A DNA stretch of 37,027 nt, taken from the NCBI GenBank assembly GCA_002497245.1, contig DANB01000027.1, positions 39,899 to 76,925 on the forward strand. The letters run 5' to 3'. How positions within the stretch are numbered: position 1 is the stretch's first letter; each line of letters begins with the position of its first letter. Position numbers and translations under genes: made by a program. Of this stretch, positions 8,124 to 16,998 are shown piece after piece. The DNA comes from Euryarchaeota archaeon UBA439 (GTDB lineage: Archaea; Thermoplasmatota; Poseidoniia; Poseidoniales; Thalassarchaeaceae). The notes beneath the pieces were generated by a model. It saw only the letters and a program-made list of their open reading frames with translations, ran no database searches and was not told the origin of the DNA.

Positions 8124-9293
8124 CTATGAAGAATTGTCTTCCTTGGGAGACTTTTCCTCATTTTTCTCCAAAGTCACCATTCCTCCACTATCTTGAAACC
8201 TCCGCCTTTGTTTGGCTTTGAGATACTTCAATGGGTGTGTTAACCATTCTTGGTCACAGAGCCGATCATCACCTGGGGAAACTGGGCATCTTGCACTAGT
8301 TTTCAAGGCCGCACAGCCATGAGGAGTATATTTTCGTTCAAAAATCTGATTTATTTGATAGCTTGTTGTATCGGCACTGTAGTCGGGTGCATTTATGAAA
8401 AATCCACAAGTTTGTTCTTGCGATAGCCCCATCGATAGCGACATAGATGCTAGGAAAAGCCGGCCAGTATGATTTACGTTTATTCCTTGACTTAATTCAG
8501 CTACTGCTGACTCAAAACAAGGAGGCCAGTCTTCCCTAATTGCTGCAGTCATAGGCATCTCTTCCTTTACTTGTTCAGACAATAATTTACTGACTCTTTC
8601 TACAGGATCAGAAAACAATTCAGCAAATGAATCATCCATTTTATTCATTCTTTCCAAGCAACTATTCGTCAAATCTTCACGAATTCTTTCTTTGATTAAT
8701 CTAGCAGCTCTTTGTTGACTAGTTTCCCCAGCTCCTGAATTCATACAGACCCAACCGTTTTCAACAGGACGATTGATTAATCTCCAATAATTGCCAGAAA
8801 TACGTGGACAAAGTTCTATGAAATCACTCATTGGTATCCAATAAGTTACTTTTCTTCCAAATTTATCCGGTACTTCTTTTATGTCAGAAATATATGATTT
8901 CGCCAACAGAATAAAATTTTCTTTATCCATTCCAAATAGTTGGTCAGCTCTACTTGCTTCACCTTCAACCCATCTCGCCAAGAGTCTTTCATTGAATGAA
9001 GCACAAACAACAAGCATTGCATATAGGAATGAGAGCGATTCAGTCATCTTTCCTAAGTCAGATGATAAATCAATTGTTGTTGCAGAATCAACTCCTTCTT
9101 TGTGCATAACAGATTCAAGGAGTCTTACTCTTCCTCTTGCACGTACTTCTTCTAGCCAAGGTTCTTCGATTAAATCATTGACCGCAACTCCATTTTTTTC
9201 AAGAACTGTTTTTAGGAAACTATTGCCTTGAGGTAAGAAAGGATATCTTGCCATCAAAGCATCATTTTCGATGCTTGGTTTAGTTAGGGGCAT
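8124..9293 (-). CDS. priL: DNA primase large subunit (Fe-S)
   Basis: PriL of 389 residues, the regulatory partner of the catalytic PriS in primer synthesis for replication. The C-terminal third holds the family core: PPCFESAVAELSQGINVNHT, then GRLFLAS, and then three Cys in HGC, SARC and RLC followed by THPLKYL. Together with PPC these give the four Cys that bind the 4Fe-4S cluster in archaeal and eukaryotic PriL. The N-terminal part is helical, as expected. The frame opens at a GTG (9299), but the ATG two codons in (9293) is the better start. It is transcribed divergently from mptE, with start codons only about 9 bp apart if both upstream starts are used. The nearby polC makes this a replication neighbourhood; priS is not in the window. 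Confidence 0.9.
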   Translation of the reverse strand: MPLTKPSIENDALMARYPFLPQGNSFLKTVLEKNGVAVNDLIEEPWLEEVRARGRVRLLESVMHKEGVDSATTIDLSSDLGKMTESLSFLYAMLVVCASFNERLLARWVEGEASRADQLFGMDKENFILLAKSYISDIKEVPDKFGRKVTYWIPMSDFIELCPRISGNYWRLINRPVENGWVCMNSGAGETSQQRAARLIKERIREDLTNSCLERMNKMDDSFAELFSDPVERVSKLLSEQVKEEMPMTAAIREDWPPCFESAVAELSQGINVNHTGRLFLASMSLSMGLSQEQTCGFFINAPDYSADTTSYQINQIFERKYTPHGCAALKTSARCPVSPGDDRLCDQEWLTHPLKYLKAKQRRRFQDSGGMVTLEKNEEKSPKEDNSS

Positions 9294-9302
9294 CGGCACA
9301 TT

Positions 9303-10121
9303 ATGTCCATGAACGACGAGGGTTCTTCAATACTCACCGACTCCTTCCACTGGAGTTGTACCCAAATGTCCGTAGAAATTGACCTTCTTCCACTTGATGA
9401 TGAGTTAATTAAGGTGCAAGATGATGTGCGTAATTTTTTTGATTGGAATCTTGAATCTGATATTGAAAGTGCTAACCAACTCTTGTTAACAGTTGAGAGT
9501 ACTACAATTGGAGTTTGGACCAGACCACAAAGATCCGTAACTATAGCTAATCTCCGAAGAAGGTTAGTACTAAGAGAAACAAAGATAGCAGTATTAGGCG
9601 CTGCAGTAGAAGAATCAGAGATAATCTCTATGTTAGAAAGTCCTACTTTGTTTGTCGCAGCTGATGGTGCAGTAGGGGTACTTTCATCTTTACCAGAGTC
9701 TATTTCCGAAAGAGCTTGGTCAAGACTAGTTTGTATTGTTAGTGATGCAGACGGAGGCGATGGTACAATTGAAGCTGTAAGACGCAGCATCCCAGTCATT
9801 TTACATGCACATGGAGACAATATTCCCTCTTGGAGAAATCTATTACAAGTAGCAGTTAATGTACAAAACCCTCCAAGAATTGTACTAACTCATCAAACAC
9901 CGGAAAAGATAGATGGAATGTACAATCCTGGTGGATTTACAGATGGGGATAGAGCAATTTGCTTTTTGATAGCCTTGGGTGTACCTCTTGAAAGAATTTT
10001 ATTGTTAGGTACTCGCACTGATGTAGTTGGTAAATGGTCCGGCGCAACTAATCCCAAAGAGAAATTAATCAAACTTCAGTGGATGGCCAAGGTTTTATCT
10101 ATAATCGGAGTCAAATATTAA
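9303..10121 (+). CDS. mptE: MptE-like 6-hydroxymethylpterin diphosphokinase (DUF115)
   Basis: A 272-residue protein if started at the ATG at 9303, or 251 residues from the ATG at 9366. Recognisable pieces are FDWNLESDIESANQLL near the N-terminus, LFVAADGAVGVL, a central VCIVSDADGGDG, IPVILHAHGDN and the C-terminal NPGGFTDGDRAICF and LLGTRTDVVGKWSG. These fit archaeal MptE, which transfers diphosphate from ATP to 6-hydroxymethyl-7,8-dihydropterin on the way to folate or methanopterin cofactors. In a presumed non-methanogen the product is probably a folate-type cofactor. The start is uncertain: 9303 would nearly touch the divergent priL start, while 9366 leaves about 72 bp for promoters and has GGAG some 13 bases upstream. 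It converges on polC with no gap (10121/10122). Confidence 0.75.
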   Translation: MSMNDEGSSILTDSFHWSCTQMSVEIDLLPLDDELIKVQDDVRNFFDWNLESDIESANQLLLTVESTTIGVWTRPQRSVTIANLRRRLVLRETKIAVLGAAVEESEIISMLESPTLFVAADGAVGVLSSLPESISERAWSRLVCIVSDADGGDGTIEAVRRSIPVILHAHGDNIPSWRNLLQVAVNVQNPPRIVLTHQTPEKIDGMYNPGGFTDGDRAICFLIALGVPLERILLLGTRTDVVGKWSGATNPKEKLIKLQWMAKVLSIIGVKY

Positions 10122-13100
10122 TTATAGAAAATCCGTTAAAGTCATTACTGTAACTTTATCATTATTGAATAAAGAATCTGCGCTTTCAGTTAACCATTTC
10201 ACTCTTTGTTCAGTATACATACCTACTCCATAATTTTCAATAATTTCTTCTGTTACTTTGATATATTTTCTGACAGCTCCTTCTGTGACCGTTAGTATGA
10301 CATTCCCTCCACACATTGTAGAATCCTCTCCCCTTCTAGCCGATAATCCTCCAATTTCTAATTTATGTGATTGAATACATTTCCCAGCAAGAGGCATTCT
10401 TCTGTATTTTTCTCCACATTTTACACATCTAACTTTTTGTCTAGTAAAAGCAACAAGATTCCCTCTCAAATCAGGTAAAAAGTGAGATTCTATTACTTGT
10501 GATGCTACCTTTTCTACTCTCACGCTTCTAAGTAGAGATCCTATTGATAATTGACCATTCATTTTATCTTCCATTGATTTCAGTGTTTTATATGATGAAT
10601 TTATTGGCCCTGCATCTAATTCTCCCGATTCATGTGTCCAGCCATAACCTCGTAAATCTCCTATTGTCCCTAAGCGTGCCTCTACTGTTTCAACTTCTTT
10701 ACTTAATTCGCTCGGATGTGGCTGACTTTGTGTTTTCTCATAGAATGATCTTGTGTAATAGTGCGAACAATCAACATTCAAAGCCTCCTTATCAATTTCA
10801 CTTGGATTTAATCTGGTAGTTAATACAAGAGGAGCATCCATTCTTCCTCCTCTTCCGGATGGTAAAATGTGTTTTGAGAAATTTAGTAACCCATCCATCA
10901 ACATCAAGATACTGTCTTCATCTCCATCACAATTTCTTCTTTTCGCAGCATGGAAAAGTGGATGAGCATATCCAGCGGATGCTGCTGTCCAACCAATTAT
11001 TCTACACAAAACGCCACCTGATGTATGTGGTGCTAGCCCTATTGCCAATGAACCAACAATATCATCCAAAGTTTCGACATTGTAGAAAGGCTCCATTTTG
11101 TAAAATCGAATCAATAAATCATCTACAAACTTGCATGTAGCAACCAAATGTTCTTCTGCATTAAGTGAAGGAATAATGTCTTGAGGGAATAACTCTAGAA
11201 TCTGCTCATCATTATTTAGTTCCTGACCTAAAACATCTTTTTCATATCCCAATTGATACAATTTTTCCCAAGAAGTATTAATTTCCTTAGGTTTGAAGTG
11301 TGTTACTGGAACATCAATCATATCATATCTAGATGTTCCATCTCTAAATACCGAAACTCCAAATTTACCTCTTAATATTCCCTTCTCTATGGGCTCAGGA
11401 GTTTGTATTTTAGAAAGCAACTCTTTCTGAGCTTTGATAAGTGCCGGCAACCTGTCTAATCCTAGAGACCTTCTCTTAACTTCCAGTAATTTGTCTAAGT
11501 CGACAGTCGTTCTTTCTCCCTTTCTCCTCCTTGAATTAGAACCTCTCGACCTTCTTTCAATTGTTTTCCCTCCACATTCTTTTGCCTCCCCTTCAATTTT
11601 TCTATTATGGCAGATAAGATTGGGCGACTCTTTCCCACAATCTTGACAAATACGTCTTGACATTTCTACCCTAATCCTTCCTTTTTTAGCTGCTTGAGTT
11701 AGTAATTTTTGACTCCCTCCATTCTCACCAATAGGGTATAATGAGTGAGTTAATGGTTTCAATTCTCTTCTAGCGGATTTTTCGGGTCGCCCCATCCTAG
11801 CACCTATTCTACAGGGGACCGAATCCTCCCATCTGAGATTAGATATTTTCCTAACTATCCACAAACTTCTTTCAACATCGTTTTCATCAAGTAGTATTTT
11901 CGCATTAATTAAAGCATCTTCATTTTCAGCTCTATTATCGATAATTTTTGCTGCAGCTTGTTCCCCCGCTTTCTCTGTTTGTTCAATATTCAATCCAGCT
12001 TGTCTAGCAGCAGTCGTCGCTTCTATTCTAGCCAAATCTCTTTCCTTTTCCAAACTACTTACTCTTTCTTCTTCTCGAATTATGAGTTCCAATGAGTGAC
12101 TAATTTTTGTAACTCTGTCGTTAATATGGGATTCAGAATCTACTGATTTTCTTATGTTATTTTCGTAAATCTCAAACCCTAGCCCTTCAAGAAGCGCTTC
12201 CCAGTGTTTTGTAATTATTATATCGCCTTCTTGGTGAAAATGTTCAATCCCCAAAGTCATCAATGATGATTTAATTACGCCATTATCTTCAACCATAGTC
12301 CATTTGGTTTGAGTTCTAGATATTTGTTCTGGTATTTCTAAATCCTCAATGTTCTCTAGTGGCCATTTAGTAACTGCATTTGGAATTATCATCTTATCGT
12401 CTTCAATTCTAGAATCAGCAACTGCTCGTATTAATGGTGGCATAAATGTCAGCGGTAAGTCTGACCACCATAGATTCCATGGAGGAGGAATTGCGGTTCC
12501 AAATTCATTAGAAATTTGTTTTACTTCTTTCCAATTTAATTTTATTTCTCTAAGATAGGTTATCCAACTTCTTTTCCTCCATTTCCTCTCATTTGGATCT
12601 TCGCCCCCTCTCTTTATTGCCCCATTAAATGGTAAACCTTTGGGTAAAGATTCGATATTTTTATTGATTATTTCTGCAAACTTTTCTACTTTATCTGGCA
12701 TATCTAGAGATTCCGATAATTCTGATGCCCACCAATCTTTGTTATATGAAGAAGGAACCAATTTCTTATTATTTTCTAAAAACTCACCATAGCCAATCAA
12801 AATCTCTCCAGAGTCCCATATCGATTTCACATTTGCAACATTTAATCTCCAATCGTCTAGATTTCTAATTCTTCTAAACTCACCATCGTTCATTAATACG
12901 GTAGGGCCATCAATTTCAGTACACGGTGTTACAGCGCAAGCCTTTCCCGGCCTCTCAATTTTCATCTGAGTACCTACTGCTAGAAAACCACCCATTGCCT
13001 CCATGGTTACGGGATTGATGCCTGCTGCTGCAAGACCGGTAATTCTACTTCGCCCGTATCTTAATCTAAAACCTCCCGGATAATTTGGTTCTCCAAATAC

Positions 13101-14093
13101 AGGCCTTCCTGCAATTACATCTTCCATGTAACGCCCAATAGGAGTTATTTTTCTCGGTTTGAAAGAATCTTCATTTTCGATATCTGTTTTATTTTTATTA
13201 GCAAACTGTGCAATAAACTCCCAACCTTGAATATCCATTCTTTCTGTATGTTTCTGTACTTTCGGTGCCTTTAGACATAAACCTTCGCCGATTACCAGCA
13301 TCACACCTCCACGAATTCTAGTCCGATAAGATCCATTTGAATTTACAATATTTCTAACTTCTTTATATCCCGAACATTCAATCCTCTCAGTCTCTTCTCC
13401 ATTTACCATTACGGGACATGCTCGCATAATAGTCTCTATCTCTTCTGGAGGAGGCTTATACTGCAGACCAACTCGATAGAGCCCAAATTCTTCCTTTACA
13501 CGTTCAACTTCTTGAGTGGTTGGAATATATCTATTCAATCCCAATTCTCTTCTAACCATATCTCCTATTAGTACACCTAGTGCTTGTGCTGTCCCTCCCG
13601 CGGCTCTTATAGGTCCACAGAAATCAATCGAAAGAAATTCAGTTCCATCAGCATTATTTAGAATTCTGACATCTCCTATCCCGTCGAGCGGTGCAACAAG
13701 TACGGCCTCAGTTAATACAGCTAAACCAACTCTGAGTCCGCAATCGATTGATTTTTGCATATCTAATGTTTCTTCATTCATTCTTCTTGCAACATCCACT
13801 GCAATTTGTATAGATGCACTTTCCCTATCTGTTGTATTGAGAAGATGTCGTAAGTCTTCCTCAATTTTCATTCCATCCAAATAATCTTCCAGTAATTTTT
13901 CAGTTCTACTAGCCAAATCAGAAGCCCTAGGTATTTCAATAGTATTTTCAAAATCTAAATTTTTAGATTTTGCAATAGAAGCAATTTGATAAGCGTTTTC
14001 AGTCCTTTCTTCTAGCCACGATTCATACCTTTCTTGTTCTCTCTCAAGACGTTCCGAATCTATCGTAAATGAATTCAAATTTACTTCACTCAT
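10122..14093 (-). CDS. polC: DNA polymerase D (family D) large subunit DP2
   Basis: A 1323-residue catalytic subunit of the euryarchaeal replicative DNA polymerase PolD; it works with the exonuclease subunit DP1, which is not in the window. The catalytic block NCDGDEDSILMLMDGLLNF lies near residue 1055, followed by GGRMDAPLVLT; the Asp residues in DGDED bind the metals. Four-Cys zinc sites lie near 815-842 (CQDCG...C...CGG) and near 1222-1250 (CVKCG...C). The N-terminal ICG-like region DFCGPIRAAGGTAQALGVL is well kept. A Glu/Arg/Ala-rich, probably helical stretch lies around 640-730. Length is only slightly above that of Pyrococcus DP2 and I saw no intein endonuclease or splice-junction pattern. 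It starts at an ATG facing pyrE across 138 bp. Confidence 0.95.
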   Translation of the reverse strand: MSEVNLNSFTIDSERLEREQERYESWLEERTENAYQIASIAKSKNLDFENTIEIPRASDLASRTEKLLEDYLDGMKIEEDLRHLLNTTDRESASIQIAVDVARRMNEETLDMQKSIDCGLRVGLAVLTEAVLVAPLDGIGDVRILNNADGTEFLSIDFCGPIRAAGGTAQALGVLIGDMVRRELGLNRYIPTTQEVERVKEEFGLYRVGLQYKPPPEEIETIMRACPVMVNGEETERIECSGYKEVRNIVNSNGSYRTRIRGGVMLVIGEGLCLKAPKVQKHTERMDIQGWEFIAQFANKNKTDIENEDSFKPRKITPIGRYMEDVIAGRPVFGEPNYPGGFRLRYGRSRITGLAAAGINPVTMEAMGGFLAVGTQMKIERPGKACAVTPCTEIDGPTVLMNDGEFRRIRNLDDWRLNVANVKSIWDSGEILIGYGEFLENNKKLVPSSYNKDWWASELSESLDMPDKVEKFAEIINKNIESLPKGLPFNGAIKRGGEDPNERKWRKRSWITYLREIKLNWKEVKQISNEFGTAIPPPWNLWWSDLPLTFMPPLIRAVADSRIEDDKMIIPNAVTKWPLENIEDLEIPEQISRTQTKWTMVEDNGVIKSSLMTLGIEHFHQEGDIIITKHWEALLEGLGFEIYENNIRKSVDSESHINDRVTKISHSLELIIREEERVSSLEKERDLARIEATTAARQAGLNIEQTEKAGEQAAAKIIDNRAENEDALINAKILLDENDVERSLWIVRKISNLRWEDSVPCRIGARMGRPEKSARRELKPLTHSLYPIGENGGSQKLLTQAAKKGRIRVEMSRRICQDCGKESPNLICHNRKIEGEAKECGGKTIERRSRGSNSRRRKGERTTVDLDKLLEVKRRSLGLDRLPALIKAQKELLSKIQTPEPIEKGILRGKFGVSVFRDGTSRYDMIDVPVTHFKPKEINTSWEKLYQLGYEKDVLGQELNNDEQILELFPQDIIPSLNAEEHLVATCKFVDDLLIRFYKMEPFYNVETLDDIVGSLAIGLAPHTSGGVLCRIIGWTAASAGYAHPLFHAAKRRNCDGDEDSILMLMDGLLNFSKHILPSGRGGRMDAPLVLTTRLNPSEIDKEALNVDCSHYYTRSFYEKTQSQPHPSELSKEVETVEARLGTIGDLRGYGWTHESGELDAGPINSSYKTLKSMEDKMNGQLSIGSLLRSVRVEKVASQVIESHFLPDLRGNLVAFTRQKVRCVKCGEKYRRMPLAGKCIQSHKLEIGGLSARRGEDSTMCGGNVILTVTEGAVRKYIKVTEEIIENYGVGMYTEQRVKWLTESADSLFNNDKVTVMTLTDFL

Positions 14094-14231
14094 GTCCGTC
14101 CCCTAGCCAACTAATAACTCTCGAAGAATACTCACCGTCCAATAACATTCAGTGTGAACATTGTCAAATATTGTGTTTTAAGGAGGTAACATTCATTCGA
14201 TTAACTCTCGCCGTATACTAGAGAGAATAAC
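14094..14231. promoter_or_regulatory. divergent promoter region polC/pyrE with orphan SD-like sequence
   Basis: This 138-bp gap must hold promoters for both polC (-) and pyrE (+). AT-rich elements are present on both sides, such as gttattag (read on the minus strand) 23 bases before the polC ATG. The sequence aaggaggtaac at 14180-14190 is a near-perfect anti-16S match, yet no ATG, GTG or TTG follows at usable spacing; the pyrE ATG is 41 bases further on. A TATA-like gtatacta lies at 14213-14220, probably too close to the pyrE ATG to serve it. Confidence 0.4.
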
Positions 14232-14816
14232 ATGTCGACAAGTGTTTTGGATGCTAAAGTTCGCTTAATAGAAAAGGTTAGAGAGTTAGCATATCTCCAT
14301 TCTCCCGACGATTTATTCACTCTTGCTAGTGGTCGTCAGAGCCCTCATTTTTTCGACATGAAGCCAGTAATGATGGATCCAGAAAGCGCTCATCTTTTAG
14401 GAGTGTTAATCCACTCTAAGATAGACTCTTTACAAGAAATTAATGCTGTGGGTGGGCTTGAATTAGGAGCAGTCCCTCTGACAGGAATTGTCATAGCAAA
14501 AGCGCCTAAAGAGTCCAAAATATGTGGATTTATGGTCCGTAAAGAAGCCAAAGGAAGAGGAGGTAGGAAAACTGGCAATCCGCCAGGAATCGAGGGAGCT
14601 AGTCTGAAAAAAGGTGACAGAATAATTCTATTAGAGGATGTAACAACAACGGGTGGCTCCGCGTTGAAAGCATCAGAAAGAATGCGAGAAATGGGCTGTG
14701 ATGTAGTTGCATGTATTACAATCCTTGACAGGCAGGAAGGCGGAGCAGAAGCATTTGAACAGGCTGGCGTCTTATTGATTCCATTATTGCTACGTTCAGA
14801 TATTACAGGTGAGTAA
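14232..14816 (+). CDS. pyrE: orotate phosphoribosyltransferase
   Basis: A 194-residue enzyme that joins orotate to PRPP to make OMP in pyrimidine synthesis. The PRPP-binding motif IILLEDVTTTGGSALKA lies at about residues 137-153. The N-terminal FTLASGRQSPHFFDMKPVMMDPESA is the orotate-contacting region typical of PyrE (SG-x-xSP-x-(F/Y)-x-D). GLELGAVPLTGIVIA is the next conserved strand-loop. Length is normal for archaeal PyrE. The stop codon directly abuts the start codon of csaA, so the two genes form an operon. Confidence 0.93.
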   Translation: MSTSVLDAKVRLIEKVRELAYLHSPDDLFTLASGRQSPHFFDMKPVMMDPESAHLLGVLIHSKIDSLQEINAVGGLELGAVPLTGIVIAKAPKESKICGFMVRKEAKGRGGRKTGNPPGIEGASLKKGDRIILLEDVTTTGGSALKASERMREMGCDVVACITILDRQEGGAEAFEQAGVLLIPLLLRSDITGE

Positions 14817-15215
14817 ATGAGTCAGCATGAGATTGATTCTGAAAATTTACCATACCATCCTGAAAAACTTCCGAAGAAAGATTATGTAAGTGTGAATGAT
14901 TATTTTTCTTTGGATATTAGAGTAGGTAAGATTATTGATGTTAATAATTATCCAGAGATGAGAAAACCTTCTTACAAAATCACAGTGGATTTTGGTCCAA
15001 TAATTGGCAAACTTTCTAGCTCCGCTCAAATTACAAATTATTCTAGAAGTGATTTAATCGATCGTTTAGTTATTGGCGCTATAAATTTAGGTGAAAAAAC
15101 ATTGCCTGGCGGCTTTATATCCCAATTCTTAATTCTTGGAGCATTAGATCCTGACGGCACTGTAAATTTACTCGAACTTCCAAATAATGTTATGTTGGGT
15201 TCAACCGTAGCTTAA
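14817..15215 (+). CDS. csaA: CsaA-like tRNA-binding-domain protein
   Basis: A 132-residue protein consisting almost wholly of one EMAP/tRNA-binding OB fold. The core YFSLDIRVGKIIDV, then RKPSYKITVDFGPIIGKLSSSAQIT, then LVIGAINLGEKTLPGGFISQFLILGA matches CsaA (DIRVG, RKP-(A/S)-YK-(L/I), SSAQIT). CsaA has been described as a chaperone and secretion-related protein in Bacillus and is related to the C-terminal domain of MetRS; its role in archaea is not established. It starts at the base following the pyrE stop, so it is translated from the same message. A stand-alone MetRS C-terminal beta-subunit is an alternative, but the SSAQIT and GFISQ(F/V)LILG elements favour CsaA. Confidence 0.8.
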   Translation: MSQHEIDSENLPYHPEKLPKKDYVSVNDYFSLDIRVGKIIDVNNYPEMRKPSYKITVDFGPIIGKLSSSAQITNYSRSDLIDRLVIGAINLGEKTLPGGFISQFLILGALDPDGTVNLLELPNNVMLGSTVA

Positions 15216-15221
15216 GATAAA

Positions 15222-16352
15222 CTAATACAATTCCTTGTGAATATAACAATAACTGCCATTTCTAAAAGCTATTCTTTTACATTTTTTACCATTTATATGA
15301 TCCTTATGATTACAGTAACCATCAGCCATTATCTCAGAGATTGTCTTTCTCTTAATCTTCGTCCATTTGATTTCCTTATTCTTTCTGTCTGTTTCTTCTT
15401 CTCTCCATCTCTTGGTACATTCTCTACAAAGAAGCATGTCTATCTTCTTTTCCTTCTTTTTGCCTGAGCCTCCACTGCCGAGTAAATCTAATCCTCCAGC
15501 ACCCACACCGCCAGCCTCAGCCGCTGCAAATATCGCAACTACTGCCACTCCTGCAACAACGGTCCCAACGGCAACCTGGCCCAGAGTCTTTGCATAAGCC
15601 TCAACAGGATCTTCTCCGATACTTTCACAGTCAGTACATATGTGTGCCCAGCACCCTCCACTTTGACAATTCCATGCAAGTAATTTATCAGGCTTCAAAC
15701 ATTTCTCACAAGTTCCTTTCACAAGAGCTTGTTCTGGATTGCTCGAGACTAGTGCTATCAACCCCCCAATTCCTATTATTATTGCTAGTATTTTCACGAA
15801 GACGCCCCCAACCATAAATCCATAGGCAGAGCCAGCTAAAGTTACCATTCCTAGAGTTTTTCTAATGTCATTCTTCTTTTTGAGTTCTTCCTCAGTTAAT
15901 GTTTGATCTTCAAGCAGCCTGACTTTTGTTGGGTCACGATTCTCTCCCCTAAATCTCGGTTTTATTCCATTTAGAAGATCTAGTTCACCAGCATCAAACC
16001 AAAATGTAGGGCAACTACTACAAGAGTCAATAATTACGTTCTTTGTATCCAAATTCGACTGGCCTATAATGCTAATTTTTTCACGAATGTTTTCTGGAAT
16101 TTCTAACTCAATTTCATCCATTATTGTTGAACACATTGGACATTTACAATCTCCACTACTCTTGATTATTTCATCTCTTTTTGTATCCAGCAAACTTCCT
16201 TCAGCCATCACTAATTCCATAGATTTAGCAGTAACACCAACTCCCCAACATTCTTTACAAATCAATAAATCTACACCTTCTACCTCTTCATTTATCTCTA
16301 TGAATAATTCCACATTACATCGAGGGCAATCATGACCACTCAGTTCACTCAT
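15222..16352 (-). CDS. membrane protein with multiple zinc-binding sites
   Basis: A 376-residue protein with an unusual density of Cys pairs. Two TFIIB-like zinc-finger units are visible: C9/C12 with C32/C35, and C71/C74 with C111/C114, the second followed by the typical WFDAGEL. Residues about 167-203 form a hydrophobic membrane hairpin or helix. A third site at about 215-242 (CEKC...C...CWAHICTDC) resembles a B-box/RING-like cluster. A second Gly/Ala-rich hydrophobic stretch spans about 257-280. The tail carries CREC and a final C/H-rich motif ending in CYIHKELY. The architecture suggests a membrane-bound scaffold or a protein-quality or redox factor; this is inference and no named family covers the whole protein. 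It is convergent with csaA (6-bp gap). Confidence 0.7.
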   Translation of the reverse strand: MSELSGHDCPRCNVELFIEINEEVEGVDLLICKECWGVGVTAKSMELVMAEGSLLDTKRDEIIKSSGDCKCPMCSTIMDEIELEIPENIREKISIIGQSNLDTKNVIIDSCSSCPTFWFDAGELDLLNGIKPRFRGENRDPTKVRLLEDQTLTEEELKKKNDIRKTLGMVTLAGSAYGFMVGGVFVKILAIIIGIGGLIALVSSNPEQALVKGTCEKCLKPDKLLAWNCQSGGCWAHICTDCESIGEDPVEAYAKTLGQVAVGTVVAGVAVVAIFAAAEAGGVGAGGLDLLGSGGSGKKKEKKIDMLLCRECTKRWREEETDRKNKEIKWTKIKRKTISEIMADGYCNHKDHINGKKCKRIAFRNGSYCYIHKELY

Positions 16353-16436
16353 GATGCCTCATCAGATTTCTCCTTGATTAGTATTTTCACGACACTACAC
16401 CATCAACCTCATGAATGGAGGCTATTACGGTTAACC

Positions 16437-16919
16437 ATGACAATTGTACAAATGTCAACTACACTTGGAGAGATACAAATACAACTCTATACAGATGACT
16501 GCCCCGAAACAACTGACAACTTCCTAAAATTAGTAGATTCGGGATTCTATAATGGATTACATTTCCATCGTATAATTAAAGATTTCATGATTCAGGGAGG
16601 ATGCCCTAATTCTAAAAACCCAGACAGCGGCAAAGCAGGAATGGGCGGCCCTGGATGGCAGATACGTTGTGAACCATCTGCTTTAGCTAAAAGCCACGAT
16701 CGCCCAGGTCTCTTTTCCATGGCTAATGCTGGTAGAAATACAGGAGGCTCTCAATTTTTCTTGACAACAGTGCCGACTCCTTGGCTTAATGGAAATCATG
16801 CGGTTTTCGGTGAAGTAGTAAAAGGCATGGCTGTTGTTAAGGAAATAGAAGCCCAAGACACGGATCGTAGAGATAAACCTCTGACTCCAATGCAAATAAT
16901 CTCTGTAGAGAGAGTTTAG
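16437..16919 (+). CDS. cyclophilin-type peptidyl-prolyl cis-trans isomerase
   Basis: A 160-residue cytosolic PPIase that isomerises Xaa-Pro bonds. The signature FHRIIKDFMIQGGCPN contains the catalytic Arg; GLFSMANAG, GSQFFLTT and the Trp/His region PWLNGNHAVFGEVVKGM are all present. The frame is open from 16332, which would overlap the start of the divergent zinc-site gene and add a tail with no family similarity; the ATG at 16437 gives a normal-length cyclophilin. An internal ATG five codons later is possible. It lies upstream of the fumarase gene on the same strand but 79 bp and a likely promoter separate them. Confidence 0.9.
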   Translation: MTIVQMSTTLGEIQIQLYTDDCPETTDNFLKLVDSGFYNGLHFHRIIKDFMIQGGCPNSKNPDSGKAGMGGPGWQIRCEPSALAKSHDRPGLFSMANAGRNTGGSQFFLTTVPTPWLNGNHAVFGEVVKGMAVVKEIEAQDTDRRDKPLTPMQIISVERV

Positions 16920-16961
16920 GCATTATTTTGTATTTTGTATTTGCAACACTGCTCTCTTATA

Positions 16962-16978
16962 CTTTAAGTTTATTAATA
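16962..16978 (+). promoter_or_regulatory. TATA-like region upstream of the fumarase fusion gene
   Basis: The AT-rich run ctttaagtttattaata ends 21 bases before the ATG at 16999. A TATA box at tttaag would place the transcript start close to the ATG, so the message may be leaderless; no Shine-Dalgarno sequence is visible. If the ribbon-helix-helix domain of this protein is autoregulatory, this 79-bp gap is where an operator would be expected. Confidence 0.35.
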
Positions 16979-16998
16979 ACTTATTAACCGCGGTAAAT

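Noticed and set aside
9284..9820. 178-residue minus-strand frame over mptE
   Set aside because: Ser/Thr-rich shadow of the mptE coding sequence; it also overlaps the priL start.
10122..14093. Intein in the PolD large subunit
   Set aside because: Length is only slightly above intein-free DP2, and no LAGLIDADG endonuclease or Cys/Ser...His-Asn splice junction was seen near the catalytic block.
16332..16436. 35-residue N-terminal extension of the cyclophilin
   Set aside because: It would overlap the divergent zinc-site gene start and shows no cyclophilin similarity; the ATG at 16437 gives a normal protein.
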